Of a stretch of DNA of 64,000 nt, positions 10,107 to 21,689 are shown one piece after another. Each line of letters starts with the position of its first letter. The stretch's first letter is position 1. The DNA comes from Cyathus striatus (Eukaryota; Basidiomycota; Agaricomycetes; Agaricales; Nidulariaceae): the NCBI GenBank assembly GCA_025738555.1, contig JAOVFP010000003.1, positions 4,216,001 through 4,280,000 of the forward strand. The letters run 5' to 3'. A program made the translations under genes and the position numbers. The notes beneath the pieces are model-generated. The model did not search any database. It saw only the letters and a list, made by a program, of their open reading frames with translations, and was not told where the DNA came from.

Positions 10107-13100
10107 GAGAATGCGGACAGCTTCTTTCGTTAATACCTCTTCGGAATCGGTAAAGTTATTTCGGTGCTCGCTTCAGTACTGCACCACATCGCCAAAGAGC
10201 AGTAGAGAAAGAGCGATTTTACCTGTATTCAAGTTAACGAACGTTGACGATAGACCGCTACAAGAGACGTACCTTTAAAGTTCTCCCCTCTCACTACCCT
10301 GCAGTCCAGAGGCCATACAACCCCCTCCCGCGGAGAAAAGATCCCCTTCAAAGAGCTGGGGAGATTCCGTGTTGGCACCTATGCTATCGATAACCATCGA
10401 TAAAGTTCCAAAAGATGTTTATTATCTCAACTTGCGTGTGGGCATATGCATCCAGAATTGAGGGAACTATTCGTATTCAACGATCAGGTCGGCGTTTAGA
10501 ACGGCTGGTCTTGGGTGCAGCATGTCATCTCGAGACGCTGCGCATACGAGAAGCACCGGCAGATCGCTGACTGGTAGCCGTGGCCTGTGTAGAGTGGCTA
10601 CGCACGGCTCGTGACGAAAGAGCACGACCATGCTACGATGTGCTCATCTCCAACACGTGGGTACTGCTCCCGCCATCAGTTAGAGGTGAGCATCCAGGTT
10701 CCTCCAATCCTCGAACGATATCATTGCTCGATGAAGCCCACGGGGTATGGGAAGAGTGTACCAGAATAACTTTACACCATCAAAGGCGCAGGGGAGGAGC
10801 GGACTCATGGAGCATCTACATTTCCGCGCGGAAAGGCGAAACGAAAGTCCTTGTCAACGAGAAGATCTTTATGTATGCCTTACTCAAGGCTAGCGTATAC
10901 AAACGAATATAGAACTCGTCTCAGTATAAGCTCCAGCAAACAGAAGTCGGAGGGGTATTCACGATGCCGTGCCACACCTACAACCGGGCAGTATAAAAGA
11001 CGAAAACCATCTAGAGTACAAATGGCAACACGCCTCAGTCCAAACCCGAAAGGAGGAATCAACCAAGAAATAACGCACCGATAGCCTCAGATAACCAATA
11101 CCCTCCCCGACCGCTCCACACCGAGAGCGACATTTCTCTAATCCTTGATAAAGTCCACCTACTTCGCGTTGTCTTGTTGAGTATGCGGTTGTGCGCTGGC
11201 GATGCAAGATCCAAAGTAAGCAGCAAAAAGCCGTCTGTCGTGGATTGTAAACAAAGGCGTTGAACATCTATCGTAGCAAGAGGAAAACGAATCAGTCCAA
11301 GCAAACGACAAATTAAGGAGCAGAAACACACATACATCATACGTACCCAGAGTCTTGTAAGGGAACCTGGCCCATTTATTCTCTGCCCCATTGGAGGATC
11401 CGGCATTGAGGGCAGCATTATCGTTATGGCCAGTACTAGCTGTGACTTTCCTGGTGGGTTAGAGGCATAGAAGGAATGCAGTGTGACCAAGGAGAGGGTC
11501 GAAGGGCCAGGGACTCGGGGCGGGGATTGAGACGATGACCAAAGGACGTTAAGGATTAGGCGGTACGCCATTCGCGTGGCCTGTTGCATTTCCGGTTGGT
11601 GTTGAGTTAATTTGGACGTAAATGCGCGGTATTGCGTCTGTACCAGTCCTGCTTCGTCAGTACATCACAAAAACGAATGGAAGGAAAGCTGACCTAAAAC
11701 AGAATAGTAAGCCTGCTGCAGAACAACGCTGCACCGATCTCGTCACCTTGTCCAGTTGTCCTCCTCCTTCCAGACCTTCCCCATCGCGTCAGTTTACAGC
11801 TTCCCCACCCATTCCCGTTTGTCGGCCTTGAAAGCGAGGCAACTCTTTTGATAAAGCCTCTCCCGATCTTTCAGACCCTTGCGCAGGTGTCAACATGCAA
11901 AATGCCGAAGGTTGAAGCAGAGGGAGCTCGGAAAGCCAGATGTTGCAACTTGGACTGTGATAGTTTTGTCGGTCAGGAAGCTGAGGGTGAGGTGAGATGG
12001 GAAATGGCGGCTACAGATTGAAATGCAAGGTAGTAGGAAGAGTACCTATAGCAATGGGGTTCGACCACAAGCTCCATCTTAACCCAGAACGGAGTAAGCC
12101 TGGGCATGCTTCCTCTGCTCTCGCTACTTCAAACGATGGCACGTACACGTCAAGCCCCGACAGGTAATGGAGGGAGGAGGTAAATATGGTTCTTCTAGCG
12201 CCATCCGGAATTTTGAGCTGAGAGCGAGAGAGTGGACAAGCGTTTCAATGCTACATTCTGGTGTCCAAGGCTGAGCTGGAGTGGATGGTTTAGAAAGAGC
12301 GAACGACGGGATCACCGAGCTGAGAGCTCACATGCGCTTATACTACATGGTTGGGCTGATCGATGTTGGCATCGACATGATCCAGGCGACTCAACATTTT
12401 GTTTCCATTACGTAATAAAAGCAATTAGTCGCACGACCGATAGCTACGCGCGTGCCCTTTCAGTTCTTCGAGGACTCTTCAACCAATCTTTAATTCCGCT
12501 TTGACCTTCGAATAGCACTTAGGCCTCAAGCATATGTTATCCATTCAATTAACGAAATAAACCTGTTTTCGTTGACTAAGCGTGAGTTTTTGAGAGAGAA
12601 TAAGTAGGACCGGCGTGCATTCGATGTTCTATTAAGTTGTCAGACTTGTCTCCTATGTATTAATGTGCGCTTCTCGCATGAATTAGGAAAATGGTCACAC
12701 CTGTCTTCGTCTTACTTATCTTTCATCAATCAGTGTGCGCGTCTCTAGCCCGTTTTACACGGCGTTCTCACATTTGACATCTTCCATGTCACTGCCCTTT
12801 AATTATCAGATTTGAGCGAGGAAGCAACACCTGTAGTAAGTCTTCTATTGGTTCTTCCACTGGTCTCGTGGTCATTCCACATTGGCGTTCATAATATTTA
12901 TAGCACGCATGTGTGATAAATCGAGGACCACGCTGTCCAATTGCCGAACAGACAAGAAAATCTACAGGCATGCTATTAATGTCCTCTATGATTATCAGCG
13001 CGTGATGCAGGCCTGTGCATGGGTTTAAAATGACAGCATAGCAACATCGACATGTTTCTTCCCCCCCTCTCTTTGTGAACCTCAACATCCTAAGCTCGTA

Positions 13101-13132
13101 CCTACAAACTCGACTATAAGTGATTTGAACCA
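10107..13132. other. 3 kb interval without a recognised gene
   Basis: Several open frames exist on both strands: 10580-10912 plus, 11059-11589 minus (176 codons, partly hydrophobic) and 12789-13133 minus. None shows a motif, splice structure or homology I can name, and they overlap one another in opposite strands. CpG is abundant up to about 13100 and then falls sharply where the NACHT-WD40 gene begins. No tandem repeats or TIRs were seen. The last ~500 bases should contain that gene's promoter, but I could not identify a specific element. Confidence 0.35.
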
Positions 13133-16100
13133 ATGGCTACTATATCTGCATCAAGCACTGAAATGCTCAAAAATGTACATAATCCAACCATTCAAAATTC
13201 AAACTTCACTGCTGCTGGTCGAGATGTTATTACCAATATTAATGATGGGGGTGCAAATGAAATTGTGCTCAAGCTTGGTTTACTAAAGCCAGTATCTCAT
13301 GATCATTATTATGTTCCTTGCTGTATGGAAGGCACCAGAAAGAGCTTGTTTGATAATATGGATAAATGGCTTCTTGACTTTGGTATGTATAATCTGTAAT
13401 ACTAAACTTTAATTATATATTCAACTATTCTCACTATTAGATGATTCAACACCAAATATAATGTGGATTACTGGGTATCCTGGAAGTGGGAAATCAGCTA
13501 TTGCATCTAGTTGGGTTTCCAAGCTCTCTGGCACTCAAAGACTCTGTGGCTACCACTTTTTCAAAAGGGATGATGCAGTACTTGGTGATCCCTGCACTAT
13601 TTGGAGAACAATAGCAGCAAATATAGCCTCTAAACACACTTTGATTGCTGAAGCAATTGCAAAAAAGTTGGATAATTCTTTTAGAATTCAAGATATTAAA
13701 TGGCACTTTGATAATCTTATTTACACAAGCTTCATTGAATATCTGAATCAACTTCACAATCCAGTGGTTATTGTTGATGCATTAGATGAATGCAGGGCTT
13801 CAGATGATAAGCATATTTTCATGAACACATTATCCTCTTGGTCAAAATTGTCAAAAAAGTGTAAACTTATAATTACTGGAAGGTCTGGTTCAAAGCCAAT
13901 AGGGCTGGAAAATGCCAAAATATGCATTGATTATGAGTTAGAAATTGATTCAAGTCCAGGATCAGAAATTAACAGTGATATCATATTTTATATACAAAGA
14001 AAATTTGAAGAATCTTACTCTTGGCTGAACTGGAAGCCAAGTGATGAGGCTTTGAATGCAATGGCAACAAAGGCTTCTGGATTGTTCATTTGGGCCTACA
14101 CAGCTGTTAAATTTATTACCTCAGATCAACAAGGCTTGATATCTCCAAAGAAAAAGTTGAGAAAAATTATGGAAAATAAAGAAGAGAGTACAGTGTCTGA
14201 CATTGATAATTTGTATATTCAAATTCTGAAAATATCATTTGAAGCTTGGAGTGAGATAGACAAACTAACTGCTCAGAATGTTTTGGGGTTAATAATACTT
14301 GCAAAAGTTTCATTAACTGTAAATGATATATACCACTTCATTTGTGAAGGTGAAGATGAAGATCTTGAAAATGATATTCAAGTAATTCTGAAATGTTTAC
14401 AGCCTGTGGTGTTCACAAATGATGGAAAAGTGATGATAAGACATTTGTCATTTGTTGAATTCTTAACAGAAAGATGTAATATGAAGCAGTACAAAATCAA
14501 TAAAACAACATACAATATTAAAATGCAGTCAAAAATATATAAAATTTTAAACAAAGAATTAAAGTTCAATATTTGTAATTTACAAACATCATATAAGAAA
14601 AACCAGGACATAGCCAATTTACCTGAAAAGATTCAGCATTGCATACCAAGTTATTTGCAATACTGCTGCATTTATTGGCTTTCACATGAGATGGACATCA
14701 CAAGTCAAGAATATAAAACAGAAAGAATAAATGATCAAACAAAACTTTTATATGAAAAATTTCTATATTGGCTTGAAGTCATGAGCTTGCTAAATGAAAT
14801 ACCTAAGGCTTTGGGTCTACTTAAAGAATTGAAAGATTGTCAATATGTAAGTACAATAAAAATAGCTTTGATTGGACACTGAACATAATATATATAGCAT
14901 GAGAGAATATTTAAAGAGTTTATCAATGAAGCAATTCAATTTATATTACATTTCAATGTTCCAATAACAACAAGTGCACCACATATTTATCTTTCAGCAT
15001 TGCCATTTACTCCCAAAAAATCAGTTATTTATGACAAATATCATAAAATATTTGAAAATACTATTTTCAGACAGAGTGACATGAAAGAAGATTGGAGATA
15101 TCAAGGAAGTGAAGTTTACCACCATACATCACCAGTGATGAGTTTGGCTATTTCATCCAATGGAAAGCAAATTAGTATTGGATACCAAAATTGCACAGTT
15201 AGTATATGGGACATCAGAACTGGAAAAAAGACTGCTGGCCCATTTAAAGGTCACACATCTTCAGTCACATCAGTAGCATTTTCTCCAGATGGAAAGCAAG
15301 TGGTATCAGGCTCATGGGATCAAACTGTGAGAATATGGAATGTGGAGAGTGGAACAATTGCTGCTGGTCCATTTGAAGGTCACACATCTTTAGTTACATC
15401 AGTAGCATTTTCTCCAGATGGAAAGCAAGTGGTATCAGGCTCAGAAGATCAAACTGTGAGAATATGGAATGTGGAGAGTGGAACTATTGCTGCTGGTCCA
15501 TTTGAAGGTCACACAAAAACAGTCACATCAGTAGCATTTTCTCCAGATGGAAAGCAAGTAGTATCAGGCTCAGAAGATCAAACTGTGAGAATATGGGATG
15601 TGGAGAGTGGAACAATTGCTGCTGGTCCATTTGATGGTCACACAAAAACAGTCACATCAGTAGCATTTTCTCCAGATGGAAAGCAAGTGGTATCAGGCTC
15701 ATGGGATCAAACTGTGAGAATATGGGATGTGGAGAGTGGAACAATTGCTGCTGGTCCATTTGAAGGTCACACAACTTGGGTCACATCAGTAGCATTTTCT
15801 CCAGATGGAAAGCAAGTGGTATCAGGCTCATGGGATCAAACTGTGAGAATATGGGATATGGAGAGTGGAACAATTGCTGCTGGTCCATTTGAAGGTAACA
15901 CAACTTGGGTCACATCAGTAGCATTTTCTCCAGATGGAAAGCAAGTGGTATCAGGCTCATATGATCAAACTGTGAGAATATGGGATGTGGAGAGTGGAAC
16001 TATTGCTGCTGGTCCATTTGATGGTCACACAAAAACAGTCACATCAGTAGCATTTTCTCCAGATGGAAAGCAAGTGGTATCAGGCTCAGAAGATCAAACT

Positions 16101-16667
16101 GTGAGAATATGGAATGTGGAGAGTGGAACTATTGCTGCTGGTCCATTTGAAGGTCACACAAAAACAGTCACATCAGTAGCATTTTCTCCAGATGGAAAGC
16201 AAGGGGTATCAGGCTCATATGATCATACTGTGAGAATATGGGATGTGGAGAGTGGAACAATTGCTGCTGGTCCATTTGAAGATTGCATGAATTCAGTTAC
16301 ATCAGTTGCATTTATACCATATGCACAGCAAATGGTGCCAGGCTTGCAGAATATTAGAAAGTTACAATTAACAGGTGTGTAATCTTTGTGGTCAATAGCT
16401 ATAATTTGTTAAAATATCAGTTATACAGGTCATTTTAGCAATTTACTTTCACTTGGAGGCTCTTCAATTTATACTTCATGTTATAGAAATGGCTGGACTA
16501 CAGATAAGACAGGCAATTTACTTTTCTGGGTTCCTGACTATTTAAGGTCTGGTTTATGTGACTTTGAAACTATTTTGATTATAGGTCCACACATTTTATG
16601 CAGGTTAGATCTTTCAAAATTTCATCATGGGTCATATTGGATATGTTGTATTACTTCCTCTTTGTAA
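13133..16667 (+). CDS. NACHT-WD40 NLR-type receptor, intact, four exons
   Basis: Exons 13133-13382, 13441-14846, 14898-16374 and 16429-16667 join across introns of 58, 51 and 54 bases with all frames continuous, giving about 1123 residues. Residues 1-84 resemble the N-terminus of mushroom NLRs (an NFTAAGRDV-like stretch and EGTRKSLFDNMDKWL). The NTPase has a Walker A motif GYPGSGKS (95-102), Walker B VVIVDALDEC (about 192-201) and a sensor-like ITGRSG. A linker with the family words PHIYLSALPF precedes about ten WD40 units (620-1035), eight of them nearly identical with a 43-residue period. A C-terminal tail has the NGWTT...LLFWVP and FHHGSYW features of the family. Such proteins are intracellular sensors in fungal non-self recognition and can trigger regulated cell death; that role is from family knowledge. 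The ATG was chosen because it opens the conserved N-terminus. No stop or frameshift is needed, and I found a single CpG (near 13220) in 3.5 kb. Confidence 0.88.
15249..16281 (+). repeat. 129-base WD40-coding tandem repeats
   Basis: Eight units, each starting at ggtcacaca or a one-base variant, repeat every 129 bases within exon 3. Most bases are identical between units. Differences cluster in the codons after GHT (SS, SL, KT, TW) and in the codon between SGS and DQ (Trp, Glu or Tyr). A degenerate unit precedes the array and another follows it. The array is part of the coding sequence and can change length in multiples of 43 residues. Confidence 0.95.
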
Positions 16668-16766
16668 TATGTTTTCTCAACTGTGTTTAGTAGCACATTT
16701 TAGCAATATGTAGTACTCTCCTTATTTTTTATGTGAATTCATTTCAATAACATGTTGACTTCACCT

Positions 16767-17890
16767 CAGGCTCCTAAAACCAGCATCCTCATCTCTCAAG
16801 CTTCCTCCTATGTTTTGTGGGAGGCTAACAGAGGTAAATATTTGTGCAGGACAAACACAAAACAAGGAGGAAGCTCTTGAGAGAGCAGCTGGCAAAAGTG
16901 GGTACCGACAATTCACCGTGAACCCTTCCAATCACCAGGACCCTTCCGCTTAAATGCTTTGTCATACTCACACTTACTCTAGAGTCTATATGCAAGCTAC
17001 AATGTATTTGTGACCTTCCTGCACCATCTCTTTCTAATGCTGTAGCAAGCTGTCTCCATCAATAGTTCAGCATATTTTAAATGTATGTAAGGGCTTACAC
17101 AACAATGAGAATTATTAAAACTGGTATCTGTTCATTATTGCATTGAATTCCTTGCAAAGACCTTTTGTTATTGTTAAAATCTTTGCATATCTCACAATGC
17201 ATTAGTAGATATACCTTCAGTGATCTACTGTAATTCAAGTAATACATTCCTCCTTGGAGACTCATAAAAATGGTTACATTCAACTATACACAATTTCACA
17301 GATAATCTTATTTGAGATTATGGATGCCCCTTATACACATACCAGCAACAACTTTATGGTGAACAGTGGCTCAGAGCACAGCACGTATGTAGGCAATGAA
17401 ACATGCACAAAATATTTACATACTTATCTCAAGTTTTTGTACTCAGTCATGTCAACACTGGACTTCATTTTTTTTTGGCATCTAACATGTATTTCGACAT
17501 TTTGCTTTCCTAGTACATTAAGCAGGGTGAAAATCACTGTTATTTTGTCAAGCCCCTTCTCGCATGCCTTTAGTAGTGGTATCCATACTGAAATGTATTC
17601 ATGGGCCTGTGCCAGTGGGAACACAACCCATGTCATGCAAACCACCTTGATTCATGAATCACTTGACTTCATAAATTTGGTAAAGTACATATTGATATGT
17701 TAAGTAAGCAAAAGGGTTCTAGTGATTGAAAGGGTTTATGGTGAATTGTCGGTACCCACTTTTGCCAGCTGCTCTCTCAAGAGCTTCCTCCTTGTTTTGT
17801 GTTTGTCCCTCACAAATATTTACCTCTGTTAGCCTCCCACAAAACATAGGAGGAAGCTTGAGAGACGAGCATGCTGGTTTTAGGAGCCTG
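16767..17890. mobile_element. Non-autonomous TIR element, 9-base target duplication
   Basis: The ends CAGGCTCCTAAAACCAGC and its reverse complement define an element of 1124 bases. The target duplication ACTTCACCT is found at 16758-16766 and 17891-17899. The inverted repeats extend about 170 bases with few differences. Each arm holds its own inverted repeat (AAGCTTCCTCC with GGAGGAAGCT), so each arm could fold on itself. The interior has no transposase. A 9-base duplication points to Mutator-like mobilisation, by inference only. It sits 100 bases after the NLR stop. Confidence 0.85.
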
Positions 17891-18029
17891 ACTTCACCTA
17901 TTTTATTCATTTATTAGAACTTACCACTACACCAACACAGCTTGTTGGTTTGTGCAGCATGAACTCCACAAGACCAGTGGGCACACTTGGTGGTACCTGG
18001 CTGTTAGCAATGAAACACATGCACTGTCA

Positions 18030-21000
18030 ATGTTGACATGTATTACTCTCCCTCCTTCCTGTTCCCTGTGCCCCAGCCCCTCCAGCTCTCTCCCCTTCAC
18101 CACTTTCAAGGTTCATGCTCACAATGACAGATGATGAACATCATTTCGTTCTCTCCCTCCCTCCCTCCCCTCCCCTCCCCTCATCATGCAAGTGATGAAG
18201 ATGGGTGCCATGCCATCTCACCTCATCTCCATGGTGCATGGAAGCCACACTGACAGCATGATGCTCTCAATGCATATGTCAGATCTTGGTAAGTCATATT
18301 CCCCAGCTCATCCCACCTGCTAACTCACCTCCCACAGCATCATCTGCACTTCATAGATGGCCACATCAGTGCTGTGACATCCAGCCCTCCCCTCCTTGCC
18401 ACTCTTGAGCTTCATGCTCACAATGATGAACAACAAACATTGTTTCATTCTCTCCTTCCTCCCTCCTCTCCCCTCCCCTCATCATGCAAGTAACAAAGAT
18501 GGGTGCCATGCTGTCTCACCTCTCCCTCCCCACTGCTTCTACCCCATAATTGGCACCATCTAGGACATCTCTCCATGGTGCATGGAAGCCACCTGGTAGC
18601 ATGATGTTCTCAACATGTGTGTCAGATCCTGGTAAGTCATATTCCTCAGCTTGTCCCACCTGCTAACTTGCCTCCCACAGCACTGTCTATGCTTCATAGA
18701 TGGCCACATCAGTGCTATGACATCTGGCCCCTTCTCCCCCTGCATTGTGATGATGACACCACCTTGTTATTCACCTGTTCTTCCCTCCTCCCATGACAAG
18801 ACAACAACAATGCTGCTGGTGGGAATGGCATCAGTGCCATGTCATCCAGCTCTCCTCCCTCCTCCCCACATCAAGATGTGGCACTCACCTGTAACCTCCC
18901 ATCTCACCCTCCCATTCCCCTCCTCCACTGTGCCAGACAATGATGCTATTGGCAAAACACACTGACACCATAGCCCCCCCCACTTCCTCCCCCCCATACA
19001 TCAGAATGACACCATAGCATCCAACACAGCATCTGGCCCCTTCCCCCTCCTCCTGTACATTGGACAACAATGGCAATGCCACATCATACAGCCCCCTTCC
19101 TCACTCCCTCTAGCATCACAACAGTGATGCTTCTGATGAGAATGTCATCATAACCACATCAACTTGACACCAATAGGAGAGTGTCTGTGCTCCTTCCCTT
19201 TCCCCCTTCTTGTCTCACCAGGAATGGGTGCCAAGTCATTGTCCTCTTCCTCTCTTCCTCTCTTCCTCTTAGTATGCCTAGTGTACTTCTACCTACTATA
19301 AAAACATTATCTCTATATTCTTCACACTACTTACAAACAGTATAATAATATAGGTTGTATTTAGTAGCTAAGGTAGAGGTCCCAGACCATTAGCTAGTGT
19401 GGGAATGATTTGTGCTAATAAGGGACATTACTAGCCTAAGTAGGAAAGCATCTAAGAATAGAAACATTGAGGTCAGAGCTTATTCTCGACATTGGTGAGA
19501 GATAATTACCAGTAAGGCTGGAGATCGAGCTAAGCACACATCTATTCTAATAATAGGATATCAAAGCTATGTTATTGCATCATAGGAAAAGGCATGAGCA
19601 CTAGACCCATGGCAGTTGCCACTATCTAACCACACTGTACCAGCATTGCACATCAGCATGCCATAGGTGCCTAGCCTAGCCTGGCCTGAGACCTGGCATT
19701 CCTGGCAGGCTTATTCAGTGGTTCCCATTCCATGCATCAAAGTGCATGGCATCATGCCTCCATATGGAGCATTCTCCTGCAGGACAAGTTATTGTCCTTC
19801 ATTATCTTCCCCTATGAACACATTCTTGGCACTTGTATGTTTGTATATTCATGATTTACTCTGGTCCATCCCAGATGCCTGTATCCAGTCTAAAAGTCTA
19901 ATTTACCACTTAGCTAATGTGCAATTACTGCTTTTGTATTAACTATATAGTTTCTCTTAGCTGTGTTCTGTAAGATATTTAATAGGTAGCTTTGTGTAGT
20001 AGAAGGGCAGTCTCCTGTGCCCTGAGAAATACCACCTAGCAGTTTGTGTTCATATTTGTGTGAGCAAAGAGATTCTGAGTGCAACAAAAGTGAGAAGTCA
20101 TAAGCCTGTGCTAAGTCTGAGATTAAGGAATGTGCATCAAAACATGCATCAAAGTGTTTGCTAAGCTCGCATTTCATTTTGAACATTGGTCTTCAACAAC
20201 TTCTCATTACTTTACTTCACTGCCATGATGCTCTTGGTGCATACATTGGATCCAGGTAAGCCTATTCTCCCAGCTCACCTGCAGCCTCCCATCTCACCCC
20301 TTCCCATCTCCCTCCTCCACTGTGCTAGACAACAATGCCACTATCAAAAATGGCACCAACACCACAGTTCCTGCTTCCTCCCTCCCATATGTCAGAGAAC
20401 AATGCCATGGCATCATGTCACAACAAGGACATTACAGTATCTAGGCCTCCCTTCTCCCTCTTCCCATGTGTCAGACGAAGATGACAATGCCATATTGTAC
20501 AGCTCCCTTCCTAATCCCCCCCCCCAGCATCTTAATGGCAATGGGGAGAGTGTCATCCAGCCATGGCATCCACCAGCACATACATCCCTCTCCATCCCCC
20601 TCCTCCCCTGCATCACAATGAGGACAATGTCTGTTTCATTGGCAAGAATGTTATTGAGGCTATGTTATCCAGCCCTCTTGCTCCCTTGACCTTCCTCCTC
20701 CCTCTCTTGCATCACAGTGGTGCTGTTGGAGAGTATGGTGTCCACTGGCACTGTTGTCCAATCCCCCCTCCTCATACCCTGCCTACATCTTGGTGATGAT
20801 CGTCTACAGCCCTCTTCCTCACCCTTCCCCAGTGTCATGATGGCAGTGCTTTGGGGTGGAAACATCACAGCATCCCTCCCTCTCCCTCCCTTTCCCCTTC
20901 ATCTTGCAAGCAACAAAGATGCCTCATCACACCATCTTGTCCCTCCCCCCCTCTCTCTCCCTCTCTCCCTCTCCCCTCTCTCTCCCTCTCTCCTTGCCCC

Positions 21001-21070
21001 CTTGCCCTTTCTCCTCTGAGATGACACTGCCATGCCACACCCCCCCTCCTCTTCCCCTCCTTGGTCTAGC
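18030..21070. repeat. Pyrimidine-rich degenerate repeats
   Basis: The plus strand is very rich in C and T, with runs such as ctccctccctccctcccc (18156 on) and an almost pure pyrimidine tract at 20935-21005. Degenerate ~300-base units recur: catggtgcatggaagccac at 18230 and 18570, catagatggccacatcagtg at 18352 and 18696. Open frames here follow from the skewed composition, and I call none as a gene. A stretch at 19270-19640 looks less repetitive and could be an old LTR-type promoter region, but this is weak. Confidence 0.7.
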
Positions 21071-21084
21071 CACATTGTACAAAT

Positions 21085-21290
21085 GATGAGATGGGCTGGT
21101 GGGAAGTGATCTATTATTGGATTGCTTCTCAATATATTTTGACATGGCATATGGGGTGACTGGCTGCCATTGCCACTGGGAGGTGACCTATTGTTGGATC
21201 ACTTCTCAGTGTCCCCGTTTGACATGGCATATGGGTGACTGGCTGTTGTTGCTGCTGGGAAGTGATTCATTATGAATTGCTTCTCAGCAT
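21085..21290. repeat. Three ~90-100-base tandem units
   Basis: The words gtgactggctg, gaagtgat and ttgcttctcag recur three times in order, with tgacatggcatatgggg between them. No function is inferred. Confidence 0.75.
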
Positions 21291-21689
21291 TTCATCTGTC
21301 TATCACTCTCATGTACAGCTACACCCTTTCCAATTACAGTAGTATGTTGTTTAGCACTGATATGACATGTTATTAGATGTACAAATAAGTTCACTTCTCT
21401 GCTTTAAGGGTCATGTACTAAGTCTTGTGGCCAAATGTAGAATGCACATCAGATATATTTAGCATATCATCTCATATTCACACAGGTGCCATAAGTTATA
21501 TTTGGTTTATACTTTATGAACCACACATGTTTTACATGTGTGTGGAAGCACAGAATTAATTTTAGTACATCTGTGTATAGTATATATTGCTCATGTGAAC
21601 TATTTTGCTTTCCTTCCCCCCCATCACTTGCCTAAGCACACAAATGTCTTTAGCTTGAGTTTATTTTTTGATAACTTTTTACACCTACA

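Noticed and set aside
19270..19640. Possible Copia LTR and primer-binding site (ggatatcaaagctatg)
   Set aside because: No paired LTR, target duplication or reverse transcriptase nearby; similarity to an initiator-Met primer site is too short.
20413..21145. Gly/Arg/Glu-rich and Ser/Pro/Leu-rich frames in the pyrimidine-rich region
   Set aside because: Products of strand-skewed low-complexity DNA; no motif or splice evidence.
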